NCBI GenBank assembly: GCA_026129545.1
Contig: JAHCHX010000001.1
Coordinates: 2,417,501-2,481,500, forward strand
Length of the DNA: 64,000 bases
From: Saprospiraceae bacterium
GTDB lineage: Bacteria; Bacteroidota; Bacteroidia; Chitinophagales; Saprospiraceae
Direction of reading: 5' to 3'
Numbering within the stretch: the stretch's first letter is position 1; each line of letters starts with the position of its first letter. Positions 42,728-51,361 of this stretch are shown here, one piece after another. The notes beneath the pieces were generated by a model. The model saw only the letters and a program-made list of their open reading frames with translations, made no database searches and was not told the origin of the DNA. Position numbers and translations under genes: made by a program.

Positions 42728-45310
42728 ATGGAAAAACTTGCTGCTCTGCGGCTTTCTGCTGCCATTCTGCTGTTGGGTTTTGTGGCTTCATGCTGCCCGG
42801 TTTTTGCCCAAAACGGCCCTTCTCTTGGCTATTATTTGCCTAAGGCAAACTACAACCCCGCTATTCCAACCCCGGCGTCCTACCTCGGATGGGAACCGGG
42901 TGAGTGGCACGTCAGCCACGACCAATTGGTTGGCTATATGCGCGAATTGGCCAGAACGAGCGAGCGCGTGGCCTTGCAAGAATATGGGCGTTCGCACGAA
43001 GGGCGGCCTCTGCTGTGTCTTTTCATCACGGATGCCAGCAATCACGCTCGATTGGAGGAAATCAAAACGGTGCGCGGTCAATTGGCCGACCCTTCTCAGA
43101 GCGGGAAATTGGATGCGAAAAGCTTGCCGGCGGTGAATTACATGGGCTACTCCATTCATGGCAACGAGGCCAGCGGCAGCAATGCCGCCTTGCTTGTGGC
43201 CTACCACCTCGCCGCGGCGCAAAGCACGGAAGTGGAACAATTGCTGCTCAACACGGTCATCCTACTCGACCCCTGCTTCAATCCCGATGGCTTGCAGCGG
43301 TTCTCCTCTTGGGTCAACAGCCGACGCAGTTTGCATGGCTCTGCCGACCCAGCAGGCGACGAATTCAACGAACCCTGGCCGCGTGGACGCTACAACCATT
43401 ACTGGTTCGACCTCAATCGCGACTGGCTCGTGGCCCAACAGCCCGAAAGTGGCGGGCGTGTGGCGCTCTTCCAAGCATGGCGCCCCAATGTGCTGACCGA
43501 CCACCACGAAATGGGCAGTAACGCCACTTTCTTTTTCCAGCCCGGCATCCCCTCCCGCGTCCATCCGCTCACGCCCGACAAAAATCAGGAGCTGACCGCC
43601 AAAATAGCGACCTACCACGCGCGGCTTCTTTCAGAGCATCGGGTGCTGTTTTACACCAAGGAAAGCTTCGACGATTTCTACTATGGAAAGGGTTCTACCT
43701 ATCCCGACGTGCAGGGCAGCATCGGCATTTTGTTCGAACAGGCCAGCAGCCGAGGCAGTGCGCAAGAAACCGACAATGGCTTGCTGACTTTTCCTTATTC
43801 CATCAAAAACCAAGTATTGGCCTCTCTTTCCACTTTGAAGGCTGTGGGTGAGATGCGTGTCGAATTGAACGAATACCTCCGCGATTTTTACAAAACAGCC
43901 ATCGAGGCGGCGCGGAAGGACGAGGTGAAAGGGTATCTATTTGCCGACAACCGCGACTTGCCGGGGCGCGAGCTGCTCAACCTGCTGATGCGCCACCGAA
44001 TAGAGGTGCGCAACTTGGCAGGAAAAGCAGTGGTAGAGGGGCGCGCTTACGAGGCAGGCAACGCTTTCTGGGTGCCGTGCGAACAAGCACAGTATCGCCT
44101 CGTGAAAGCCATTTTTGAGCGGCGCACCAACTTTCAGGACAGTGTTTTCTACGACATATCGGCTTGGACGCTGCCCGATGCCTTCGGCGTGGATTGGGCG
44201 GCGGTGAAGAGCAAGGATTTTGACCCGCGTTGGGTGAGCCAACAAGCGGGGGTGGGTCTGACCTCGCGCTATGGGGTTTCGCGCATGGCCACGCCTGCTT
44301 ATGCCTACGTCGTGGGAGCGGTGGGCTACGAATTGCCGATGGTGTTGAGTCAATTGCTCAAGGAGGGCATTCGGGTGAAAGTGGCCATGAAGCCTTTCGA
44401 GGTGGGCGGACGGCGTTTCGCTGCTGGCAGCCTTGTGGTGCCGGCGGAGAAACAACCGCTCGACGAGGACTCGCTTCTTCGACGCATGAACGAGCTCGGC
44501 AGCGTGCTACCCGTTTTCCCCGTCGCCAACGGCATGGCCTCAGATGGCCCCGATTTGGGCAGCAGCAATTTCCCTGCGGTGCGTCAGCCCAAGGTGCTGA
44601 TGTTGACTGGCGAAGGCATCACTCCCGAGTCGGCTGGGGAGATTTGGCATCTGCTCGACACCCGCTACGCCCTGCCGGTCACTATGGTGAACACGGAGCG
44701 TTTTTCAGAACTCAACCTGTTGAAATACAACGTCGTGATACTGCCCAGCGGCACTTACAGCAAAGGCGTTTTTTCCGATAAAATCCGCGAGTTTGCCAGC
44801 AATGGCGGCACGGTGGTAGCGGTAGGGGGAGCATTGCGGTGGCTCAAAAGCGCCGGTCTTGTGGGGCTTGAATTCCGCAACGCCACTTACGACCAACCCG
44901 CTCGCCGCCCATACGATATGGTGGGCGACGACCGGGGCGCACGGCGCATGGCAGGCTCTATTTTTGAGGCGGAACTTGACTTGACGCATCCCGTATGCTT
45001 CGGCTACGAAAGCCCGCGATTGCCCATGTTCCTGAGCGACACGCTTTTCGTCGAGACCACCAAAAACCCCTACGCCACCCCCGCCGTATTTACCGCCAAC
45101 CCTTTGCTGGCAGGGTACATACATCCCAAACAGCAGCCCTTGGTGGCCCAGTCGGCGGCGGTCACGGTGGGGAGTCTCGGCAGAGGGCGCGTGGTGTGCT
45201 TTGCGGGGAATCCGAATTTCCGCGCTTTTTGGTACGGTACCAACCGGATGTTTGCCAATGCTATTTTTTTCGGAAACCTGGTGAGCGGCGAGGCGGCTGA
45301 ACGGAAATAA
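42728..45310 (+). CDS. Secreted M14-family zinc carboxypeptidase-like protein
   Basis: This 860-aa protein starts with a signal peptide (MEKLAALRLSAAILLLGFVA, cut near FAQ). The M14 domain (about 60-350) has zinc ligands His144 and Glu147 in YSIHGNEASGSN, the substrate segment FNPDGLQRFSSWVNSRRS, LNRDWLVAQQPES and the third His in LTDHHEMGSNATFF. The C-terminal half contains a class I amidotransferase-like segment (about 640-750: PKVLMLTGEGITPESAGEIW, VVILPSGTYSKGVF). Such M14 proteins are common in Bacteroidota and are thought to be extracytoplasmic peptidases. No T9SS sorting domain is seen. The ATG at 42728 opens the signal peptide. Confidence 0.9.
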   Translation: MEKLAALRLSAAILLLGFVASCCPVFAQNGPSLGYYLPKANYNPAIPTPASYLGWEPGEWHVSHDQLVGYMRELARTSERVALQEYGRSHEGRPLLCLFITDASNHARLEEIKTVRGQLADPSQSGKLDAKSLPAVNYMGYSIHGNEASGSNAALLVAYHLAAAQSTEVEQLLLNTVILLDPCFNPDGLQRFSSWVNSRRSLHGSADPAGDEFNEPWPRGRYNHYWFDLNRDWLVAQQPESGGRVALFQAWRPNVLTDHHEMGSNATFFFQPGIPSRVHPLTPDKNQELTAKIATYHARLLSEHRVLFYTKESFDDFYYGKGSTYPDVQGSIGILFEQASSRGSAQETDNGLLTFPYSIKNQVLASLSTLKAVGEMRVELNEYLRDFYKTAIEAARKDEVKGYLFADNRDLPGRELLNLLMRHRIEVRNLAGKAVVEGRAYEAGNAFWVPCEQAQYRLVKAIFERRTNFQDSVFYDISAWTLPDAFGVDWAAVKSKDFDPRWVSQQAGVGLTSRYGVSRMATPAYAYVVGAVGYELPMVLSQLLKEGIRVKVAMKPFEVGGRRFAAGSLVVPAEKQPLDEDSLLRRMNELGSVLPVFPVANGMASDGPDLGSSNFPAVRQPKVLMLTGEGITPESAGEIWHLLDTRYALPVTMVNTERFSELNLLKYNVVILPSGTYSKGVFSDKIREFASNGGTVVAVGGALRWLKSAGLVGLEFRNATYDQPARRPYDMVGDDRGARRMAGSIFEAELDLTHPVCFGYESPRLPMFLSDTLFVETTKNPYATPAVFTANPLLAGYIHPKQQPLVAQSAAVTVGSLGRGRVVCFAGNPNFRAFWYGTNRMFANAIFFGNLVSGEAAERK

Positions 45311-45389
45311 TTCGGGCTGCCTCGGTGGGCTTCATTGTTTGAAAACACGTCCGGGTTTCGTGCTCCCAACGAACCATCCTCTACTTCGC

Positions 45390-45444
45390 GCAGCATCTGT
45401 TCAAAATCGAGGAGAGCAATCATGGTGAACTGACAAATCCCAGC
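45390..45444 (-). repeat. Dispersed repeat, copy C (diverged)
   Basis: On the minus strand this aligns without gaps to the central part of copy B: over 50 positions from GCTGGGATTTGT, 39 are identical. It is thus a shorter, older member of the family seen at 20231 and 32165. It lies in the gap after the M14 gene. Confidence 0.65.
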
Positions 45445-45504
45445 TAACAAAGGTGTTTTTTCAAATGAGGCCCCAAGGCAGCCCGTGGCATATCCTTCGA
45501 AGTA

Positions 45505-45825
45505 TCAGGCATCGAAACCGTCAAAAATCATGGCGAGCAAGGTGGATGCCAATACCCCGACAACAATGAAAGGCTCATCAAACATCTGTTTGGCAATACC
45601 ACTGAGCATCACGGAGAATATCAGTTTCGTGCGAAACGGCACGCTGCGTGCCTTGCTCAGTTGTTGTTCCTTTTCCTCCAATTCTCTACGGTGGCGTTCT
45701 TGCTCCATCTTTCGCTCCATTTCCGACCTGTCAAGTTGGTTTTTGAGGTTGCCTATCCACGATAGCAGGGGGGCTATCAAAAATAGCATCACGCCCCCCA
45801 CCATCCAAATTGTGATGTCATTCAT
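45505..45825 (-). CDS. Small membrane protein with coiled coil, unknown function
   Basis: I do not recognise this family. The 106-aa product has an N-terminal membrane helix (MNDITIWMVGGVMLFLIAPL), a highly charged coiled-coil stretch (about 30-60: DRSEMERKMEQERHRRELEE) and a hydrophobic C-terminal segment (about 82-101, IVVGVLASTLLAMIF). The ATG at 45825 opens the first helix. It is read in the same direction as the next small gene upstream (45911), 85 bases away. It could be a membrane scaffold; nothing more specific is supported. Confidence 0.6.
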   Translation of the reverse strand: MNDITIWMVGGVMLFLIAPLLSWIGNLKNQLDRSEMERKMEQERHRRELEEKEQQLSKARSVPFRTKLIFSVMLSGIAKQMFDEPFIVVGVLASTLLAMIFDGFDA

Positions 45826-45910
45826 GGCTGAGTTGTGATTGAAGTGAGAAATTTTGTCCGGCTGAATGGGGCCTACCCGCAAGCGACATGTTCGGATAGG
45901 CCCCCGATAG

Positions 45911-46357
45911 TCAATAAGGCAAGATAGGCGTTCCGCCCTCTCGTCTCTCAGTGGGTGCTGCGGGCTTTGTCACGTTTCTTTTTGTCACGTTTCGGTTCGT
46001 TTCGACTATCACCCACGGGTTCCATATATCGCTGATGTTGAAAAACTCGCTCAATTGGCCGCTGACTTCAAGCTCGTCGCCCATAGAGGGCATCGGCGCA
46101 TCGAATGGCACAGTGACCATCAGTGTGTTTCCTTCTGTGTCGCGCAGGTAGTAGAGGTTCAGTACAACGAAAGCCAGTTTGTCAATGACTTTTCCGGTCA
46201 CGGTGACGCAATGGTGGTGGTAGCGGCTGCTGTTCAGTTCGAGCTCCTTGAAGGATTGCTCTTGCGTGGGTGGGCAATGTTGTGTGGCGCAGGTCAAGTA
46301 GTGAAAAATCAGCAGCAGGCACACAGCAATTTGAAAGAGGAAGGCTAATGCTCGCAT
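45911..46357 (-). CDS. Exported small protein with OB-fold-like domain
   Basis: This 148-aa protein has an N-terminal hydrophobic signal or anchor (MRALAFLFQIAVCLLLIFHY). The middle region (about 45-118: VTVTGKVIDKLAFVVLNLYY, GNTLMVTVPFDAPMPSMGDE, LEVSGQL) resembles the OB-fold seen in small tRNA_anti-like exported proteins. The tail is basic and polar. Function is unknown. The next gene on this strand (45505-45825) may be cotranscribed. Confidence 0.6.
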   Translation of the reverse strand: MRALAFLFQIAVCLLLIFHYLTCATQHCPPTQEQSFKELELNSSRYHHHCVTVTGKVIDKLAFVVLNLYYLRDTEGNTLMVTVPFDAPMPSMGDELEVSGQLSEFFNISDIWNPWVIVETNRNVTKRNVTKPAAPTERREGGTPILPY

Positions 46358-47343
46358 GGTTTGGTTGTGTGTTTGAAAGTGGAGAAAGGTTTTTGCCCGG
46401 TCTTTCGGGGCAAAGGCGTGGAGGCCAACGTCGCTCGCGCATCGTTGAAAGGGCTAATTGACGGCAGGCATTGGCCGGAAGCCATTCGACAGCAGCCTCG
46501 ACCCGCGACCAACGTAGGCGCCGAGGGCTGCAAAAAGGCGAAAAGGCGTAGGGAAAAGGTGCTTAAGGTGGGATACGGTAGAGGGACGGCATGGCTTGAA
46601 AATTTTTCGCCCCGCAAAGCACTAAATGTGCAGACAGCAAGTATTTTTGTGCGCTATTATCAACTGCTGCCCCAATATGCGGGGTTTCGGTGAAAGGATG
46701 AGACCTGCTTTTTTCGGTGTTGGCGCACCCTTAAAAGCGGGTCTTTTTCATTTGCGCTCATGGGCTTTTTCTTGGATTAACCCGTGCTTGCCGCGACATG
46801 ATGTTTTGTCAAACATCGGGGACATAATGTTGTGTTCCCGAAGGCGCTTCAAAGTTGCGAAAATTCTCTGCTTGTCAGAAATTTCAGCATTTTGTCGGAA
46901 AAACACTGCTCTTCCACAACAAACCTTCGACAAGCGCGAGCAGAGAAGCGGCTTTCATGCAGCTCGTCCGAATTGGAACCTTCAAACCACCTCTCGCTCG
47001 CATAGTGGGCAATAGGACTTGGCTGGGGATAACAGGGTGTCGTTTGGCAGAATCGGGCGATGCGCCCGATGTTGAAGTTTCGATAAGTCAATAAAAATCA
47101 GAATAATTGTCCGAAAAAACATGATACAAAACTACATGAGGCCTTCGAGTGGGCAAATTTTAGAAATTTGTTTGTTTCGCGCAACTGTTTTGCTAGGCTG
47201 AGTCCCACATATCAAGCAAAATTTTTTTCCGATTTGTGGAATAAATGCCTTTTGTTTGCAAGAACTTTTTTAGCAAAGTGCTGTTTCGTTTAATACTTTT
47301 CTCGAAAAGAAGCACCCCCTTTCCAGCAAACCATCTGCTCCTC
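46358..47343. other. Gene-free stretch
   Basis: About 990 bases hold no reading frame I can support; the open frames present lack family features or convincing starts. A terminator-like hairpin followed by a T-run lies at 46702-46749. No tRNA or known RNA was recognised by eye. Confidence 0.55.
46702..46749 (+). terminator. Orphan intrinsic terminator-like hairpin
   Basis: The arms GACCTGCTTTT (46702-46712) and AAAAGCGGGTC (46733-46743) pair with one G-T wobble, followed by TTTTTC. It points to the plus strand, but no supported plus-strand gene lies upstream, so any transcript ending here would be non-coding or very short. Confidence 0.55.
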
Positions 47344-48810
47344 ATGGCTCGCCGACAAAAACTCTCCGCTGCCGAATTCACTCGATTGTTCGACAAAATA
47401 CTTGAGCGATATTTGGGCAGGATTGACTACAATGAAGTCGAAAAAAATGCCTCTGCCTTCTTTGGCTTTCGGGAGCACGACCCTTTTCCCGTGGACGAAT
47501 ACTCGATAGCGGCGCCCGAAAACGCCATGAGCCTAAAAAAGGCGATGGTGACGGACGAAGAGGTGTTTGATTACCTCACAAAAATTTTCAAGCGCGACAT
47601 CCCCAAGAGCAGGTGGAGGGAAGGCATTGATGCCAAGCATTTTTTCAACGGGCAAAATCTTTACAACAAATACAGGGAAGTTTTCAAGGCGAAGAACAAA
47701 GAGTGCACCTTGCAGGAGCCTTATTCGGATGCTTACGCCATGTTCGCCGGCTACGACAGCCTCCCAGATTTTTTGCAAAAAAGCGCCGCTGCGTCAAGGG
47801 TGTCGCAAACGACCCAAGTGACCCATTATCGAGCGTTTTTCTACTCTTACAGAAGCCACGATGTGCGCGAGTTTACGTTGCAGATTGATTGGGGCAAAGA
47901 GCCGTTCGTCATCAAGCAGAAAGGATTTCACGACCTGAATCAGGAGCCAGAATATGTGGGCACGGCCACCTTGGTAGGTGGGAAAATACACGCCATGCTG
48001 ACGGACGAAGACTCTGGCGACCAGATGAAGCTCATCATCAGCTCTGGCTATGAGCCTCAGAAAAGAGAGGCTATGTTGTGCGCCGTGCAGGCCGTCTCGT
48101 CCTACAAGGACCATTACCCGATGTGTTGCGAGGCTATTTTAGTTCGCGAAGACCGCATCATGTCCCCTTCGGAGGAGCTGCGCGTGAAACGTTATCTTTT
48201 TTCCCACCGATACAATTTCAAAGTAAAGGATGAGGAAATAAGCCTCGATTTTTTGGAGGCAAAGCGCCGCGACGTGGATATGATTGACTACCTCGCGGGT
48301 TGTTATTATCGAGTTTGGCGTTTCGACGAGGACTACAACATCGTGCAATCGGTGCTGCACATCAACGAGTATTACAAGGGCACTTGCTACACCAGCCACT
48401 ATCACCGCGACATCTTCAACGAACAGGTTTGCCTCATAGAGGTCAACGTGAGTGATGCGCTGCGCAGCCAAACGCTCTGCATCTCCACGCACCCGCGACG
48501 CGGCTCCATCCTGCTCTCCTACATGATGCTCAACTTCCCGCCGCACACCGATAGCAAGACGATGGGCGGTATAATATGCCTTACGGGGCACGGATATGCC
48601 ACGGTGCGCTCCATCGCCCTGATGAAGGACGAGGCCATTGACGCGAATTTTGACCGAAGCCTGCTGAGGAGTTTTTCCTTCGACGAAGCGATTAAGGAGG
48701 TGAAAAACAACCCATCGCTAAAACCCCTTTTCGACAAACTATTGGAAGAGGAAATGCGAAGCACCAAGCCGGAACCCGTCCGCCGATACTTCAGCGAGCA
48801 ATTTGGATAG
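47344..48810 (+). CDS. Unrecognised 488-aa protein
   Basis: I do not recognise this family. The 488-aa product has no signal peptide or membrane helix. Residues 1-150 are helical, with a basic start (MARRQKLSAAEFTRLFDKIL) and a segment YSDAYAMFAGYDSLPDFLQK that resembles a short helical interaction module. Residues about 160-290 look beta-rich (VREFTLQIDWGKEPFVIKQK, VGTATLVGGKIHAMLTDEDS). The C-terminal half includes DMIDYLAGCYYRVWRFDEDY and ends with a charged helix. The ATG at 47344 was preferred over an in-frame start at 47245 because the extension is short, basic and not domain-like. It ends six bases before the convergent folC stop. A regulator or conflict-system component is possible but unsupported. 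Confidence 0.6.
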   Translation: MARRQKLSAAEFTRLFDKILERYLGRIDYNEVEKNASAFFGFREHDPFPVDEYSIAAPENAMSLKKAMVTDEEVFDYLTKIFKRDIPKSRWREGIDAKHFFNGQNLYNKYREVFKAKNKECTLQEPYSDAYAMFAGYDSLPDFLQKSAAASRVSQTTQVTHYRAFFYSYRSHDVREFTLQIDWGKEPFVIKQKGFHDLNQEPEYVGTATLVGGKIHAMLTDEDSGDQMKLIISSGYEPQKREAMLCAVQAVSSYKDHYPMCCEAILVREDRIMSPSEELRVKRYLFSHRYNFKVKDEEISLDFLEAKRRDVDMIDYLAGCYYRVWRFDEDYNIVQSVLHINEYYKGTCYTSHYHRDIFNEQVCLIEVNVSDALRSQTLCISTHPRRGSILLSYMMLNFPPHTDSKTMGGIICLTGHGYATVRSIALMKDEAIDANFDRSLLRSFSFDEAIKEVKNNPSLKPLFDKLLEEEMRSTKPEPVRRYFSEQFG

Positions 48811-48816
48811 CGCGCC

Positions 48817-50109
48817 CTACAACACTTCCGCCACCACGAAAATGCTTCCTATGACCACAATCATATCCTCCGGCGCGGCAGCGCGTTTGGCGGCTTTCAA
48901 AGCGTTTTTTACGGAGGAATAGGCGCTGCCGTGCAGCCCGTGCGCGGCAGCCCGTGCGCGCAGCATTTGCGCGTCCAAGCCGCGAGGTATGTTGGCTTTC
49001 GCAAAATAATAACCAGCCTCGCGGGGAAAACACCTCAGCGCCTTGTCCACGTCTTTGTCATTCACAAACCCCGTGACGATGTGCAATCGGCGCGGCGTGG
49101 TATCTTCGGTGATTTTCTCAAATGCCAGCCGAAGACCCGCCTCGTTGTGGGCGCTATCGCACAGGATGGTGGGGCGCGTGCCGATGATTTGCCAGCGCCC
49201 CATGAAGCGGGTAAATTCCCTGACGTGCCGCAACCCCTCGCGCAGATGATGGAGATGCAGGGGTAGCGCCTCGCGGCTCAGCACTTCCACAGCTTGAATG
49301 GCGGTGGCCAGATTGCGCGACTGAAATGGCCCTGCGGCCTGCATCTCCAAGTTTTCGAGGTATAGTTTTTCGTCTTTAAAAACATCGTAGAAGGAATGCC
49401 CCCAGGCGTCGCTTCTTTTTTCCACCGCCAGAAAATGTTGGTCGGCAAAAATGATGGGGGATTCCGTCTCGGCGGCTTTTTTCAAAAAAACAGGGGCGGA
49501 CTCCGGGTGTGTCTCCCCCACGACGACGGGAACGCGAGGCTTGATGATGCCTGCCTTTTCAAAGGCGATTTGTGGCAGCGTGTCGCCGAGCATATTCTGG
49601 TGGTCGTAGCTGATGTTGGTAATCACGCTCAACAGCGGCTCTATGACGTTGGTGCTGTCCAAGCGCCCCCCAAGCCCTACCTCTATGATGGCCACATCTA
49701 CCCGTTGGCGGGCAAAGTGGTCGAACGCCATGGCGACGCAGAGCTCGAAAAAAGAGGGTTGGATGCGCTCGATAGCTTCGCGGTGGTTGGCCACGAAATC
49801 CGCCACTTCTTGCCGGGCGATGTAGTGGCCATCGACTTTGATTCTTTCCCTGAAATCCTTGTAGTGTGGGCTGATGTAAAGCCCTGTTTTCAGGCCGGCG
49901 GCTTGGCACACGGCGGCCAAAAGGTGGCTCACCGAGCCTTTTCCATTGGTGCCGCCCACATGGATGCTCTTGAAGGCCCGGTGTGGGTTGCCCAAATGCT
50001 CGCACAATGCGAGGGTGTTCGTCAAATCTTTTTTGAAAGCTGCCGCACCGACGCGGTGATACATGGGCAGCTGCGCGTAGAGGAAGTCGAGCGTTTTGCG
50101 GTACGTCAT
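48817..50109 (-). CDS. folC: Bifunctional folylpolyglutamate synthase / dihydrofolate synthase
   Basis: This 430-aa Mur-ligase-family enzyme adds glutamate to dihydropteroate and to folates. The ATP-binding loop is HVGGTNGKGSVSHLL near residue 50. Further motifs are YISPHYKDFRERIKVDGHYI, the metal-binding VAIIEVGLGGRLDSTNVIEP, ITNISYDHQNMLGDTLPQIA and the C-terminal LCDSAHNEAGLRLAF. Length is normal. It is convergent with the unknown 488-aa gene, with stops only six bases apart, and divergent from the GT4 gene. Confidence 0.95.
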   Translation of the reverse strand: MTYRKTLDFLYAQLPMYHRVGAAAFKKDLTNTLALCEHLGNPHRAFKSIHVGGTNGKGSVSHLLAAVCQAAGLKTGLYISPHYKDFRERIKVDGHYIARQEVADFVANHREAIERIQPSFFELCVAMAFDHFARQRVDVAIIEVGLGGRLDSTNVIEPLLSVITNISYDHQNMLGDTLPQIAFEKAGIIKPRVPVVVGETHPESAPVFLKKAAETESPIIFADQHFLAVEKRSDAWGHSFYDVFKDEKLYLENLEMQAAGPFQSRNLATAIQAVEVLSREALPLHLHHLREGLRHVREFTRFMGRWQIIGTRPTILCDSAHNEAGLRLAFEKITEDTTPRRLHIVTGFVNDKDVDKALRCFPREAGYYFAKANIPRGLDAQMLRARAAAHGLHGSAYSSVKNALKAAKRAAAPEDMIVVIGSIFVVAEVL

Positions 50110-50197
50110 GGCGGGACAAAATTGAGTATTTTTCCGCTGCTATTGTTGCGCCGTTCCGGGGAGATATTCGCACATTTGCCACAAAGGGTTGACACAA

Positions 50198-50205
50198 TAT
50201 CTTTG
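50198..50205 (+). promoter_or_regulatory. Promoter-like box abutting the GT4 start
   Basis: TATCTTTG (50198-50205) preceded by TTTG (50175-50178) at a 19-base spacing is a near-ideal Bacteroidota promoter. It ends one base before the ATG at 50207, which would leave almost no leader. The box may be fortuitous or the message may be leaderless. Confidence 0.4.
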
Positions 50206-50206
50206 A

Positions 50207-51256
50207 ATGAAAATTCTCTTGGTTAGCGATAGCAAAATCCCAATAACTACTTACGATGATGCGGAGCGCGTGCTTTGGTGGTTGGGCAAAGCCTTAGTGA
50301 AAATGGGGCACAAAGTGGTTTTTTTAGCCAAAAAAGACTCAAAATGCCCGTTTGCGGAAGTGTTGCCTTACGACGAAAAAAAACCGCTCGACGAGCAGAT
50401 TCCCGCCGATACCGACCTTGTTCACTTTCACTGTGAGCCGCTGTCGCCTATCTCAAAACCTTGGCTCGCCACCTTTCACGGCAATGCCTCAGAACCACGC
50501 GCCTTCGACCGCAACACGGTGTTCGTGTCGGCCAAACACGCATGGCTTCACGGTGGCACCGAATATGTGCATCACGGGATTGATTTCGAGGAATACGGCT
50601 CGCCCGAAATGGGCAATCACCGAATGTTTTTTCACTTCCTCGGCAACGCGGCATGGCGCAGCAAAAACGTGCGCGGCGCTATTGACATCGCGTCGAAAGT
50701 GGGGGCGAGGTTGCACGTCGTGGGCGGCACGAGGGTCAACTTTCGCAAGGGCCTGCGCATCACGCTCAGTCCCAACGTCCGATTTCATGGCGTGCTCAAT
50801 CCTGAGGGGCGCAATGCCCTTCTCAACAGCTCGAAGGGGCTGATTTTCCCGGCCATCTGGCACGAGCCTTTTGGGCTGGCGGTGGCGGAAAGCCTCTATT
50901 TCGGCTGCCCGGTGTTTGGCACTCCCTACGGCGCGTTGCCCGAACTCTTGGGCAAAAAAATTCACCTCGACAATGGTCGAAAGCCCCATAGTGGCAACGG
51001 CGTGGTGGAGGCTTTTTACTGCGATTTTGGGTGCCTATCCGTAAAAAAATCCGAGTTGGTGGAAGCGGTGCGTCACGCCGAGACATTTGACCGAGCCAAA
51101 TGCCACGAATATGCCCGCGAGCATTTCTCCGCGGCCCGCATGGCGCAGGACTATCTCGTGCTGTACGAGCGCGTGCTCAATGGGGCCCCGATTCACCCCG
51201 AACCACCTACGAGCATGGAAGTGCCGGGGGATATGTTTCTCCCTTTCGGAGATTAG
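50207..51256 (+). CDS. Family 4-type glycosyltransferase
   Basis: This 349-aa protein has the GT-B fold of the GT4 group. The N-terminal domain begins MKILLVSDSKIP and includes DLVHFHCEPLSP; the C-terminal nucleotide-sugar domain has HFLGNAAWRSKNVRGAID, FHGVLNPEGRNALLNSSKGL and the EPFGLAVAESLYFGCPVFGT motif (E-x7-E). Donor and acceptor are unknown. It follows the divergent folC promoter region by 97 bases and converges on the prolyl oligopeptidase gene, separated by a strong 14-bp-stem terminator. Confidence 0.9.
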   Translation: MKILLVSDSKIPITTYDDAERVLWWLGKALVKMGHKVVFLAKKDSKCPFAEVLPYDEKKPLDEQIPADTDLVHFHCEPLSPISKPWLATFHGNASEPRAFDRNTVFVSAKHAWLHGGTEYVHHGIDFEEYGSPEMGNHRMFFHFLGNAAWRSKNVRGAIDIASKVGARLHVVGGTRVNFRKGLRITLSPNVRFHGVLNPEGRNALLNSSKGLIFPAIWHEPFGLAVAESLYFGCPVFGTPYGALPELLGKKIHLDNGRKPHSGNGVVEAFYCDFGCLSVKKSELVEAVRHAETFDRAKCHEYAREHFSAARMAQDYLVLYERVLNGAPIHPEPPTSMEVPGDMFLPFGD

Positions 51257-51301
51257 AAACTGTTTCACACCTCACATCGCCAAGCTTTGGGCATAAGTGG
51301 C

Positions 51302-51334
51302 GAGGCATGACCGTTTTGTGAACGGTCATGCCTC
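51302..51334. terminator. Bidirectional terminator between GT4 and prolyl oligopeptidase genes
   Basis: The arms GAGGCATGACCGTT (51302-51315) and AACGGTCATGCCTC (51321-51334) pair perfectly over 14 bp with a 5-base loop, in the 105-base gap between two convergent genes. Confidence 0.82.
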
Positions 51335-51361
51335 ATCTACGCGATTCCGGGCCAATCGTTT

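Noticed and set aside
46361..46693. 110-aa open frame in the gene-free stretch
   Set aside because: It starts with TTG, has an irregular composition and no motif; its closeness to the orphan terminator was noted but does not suffice to call a gene.
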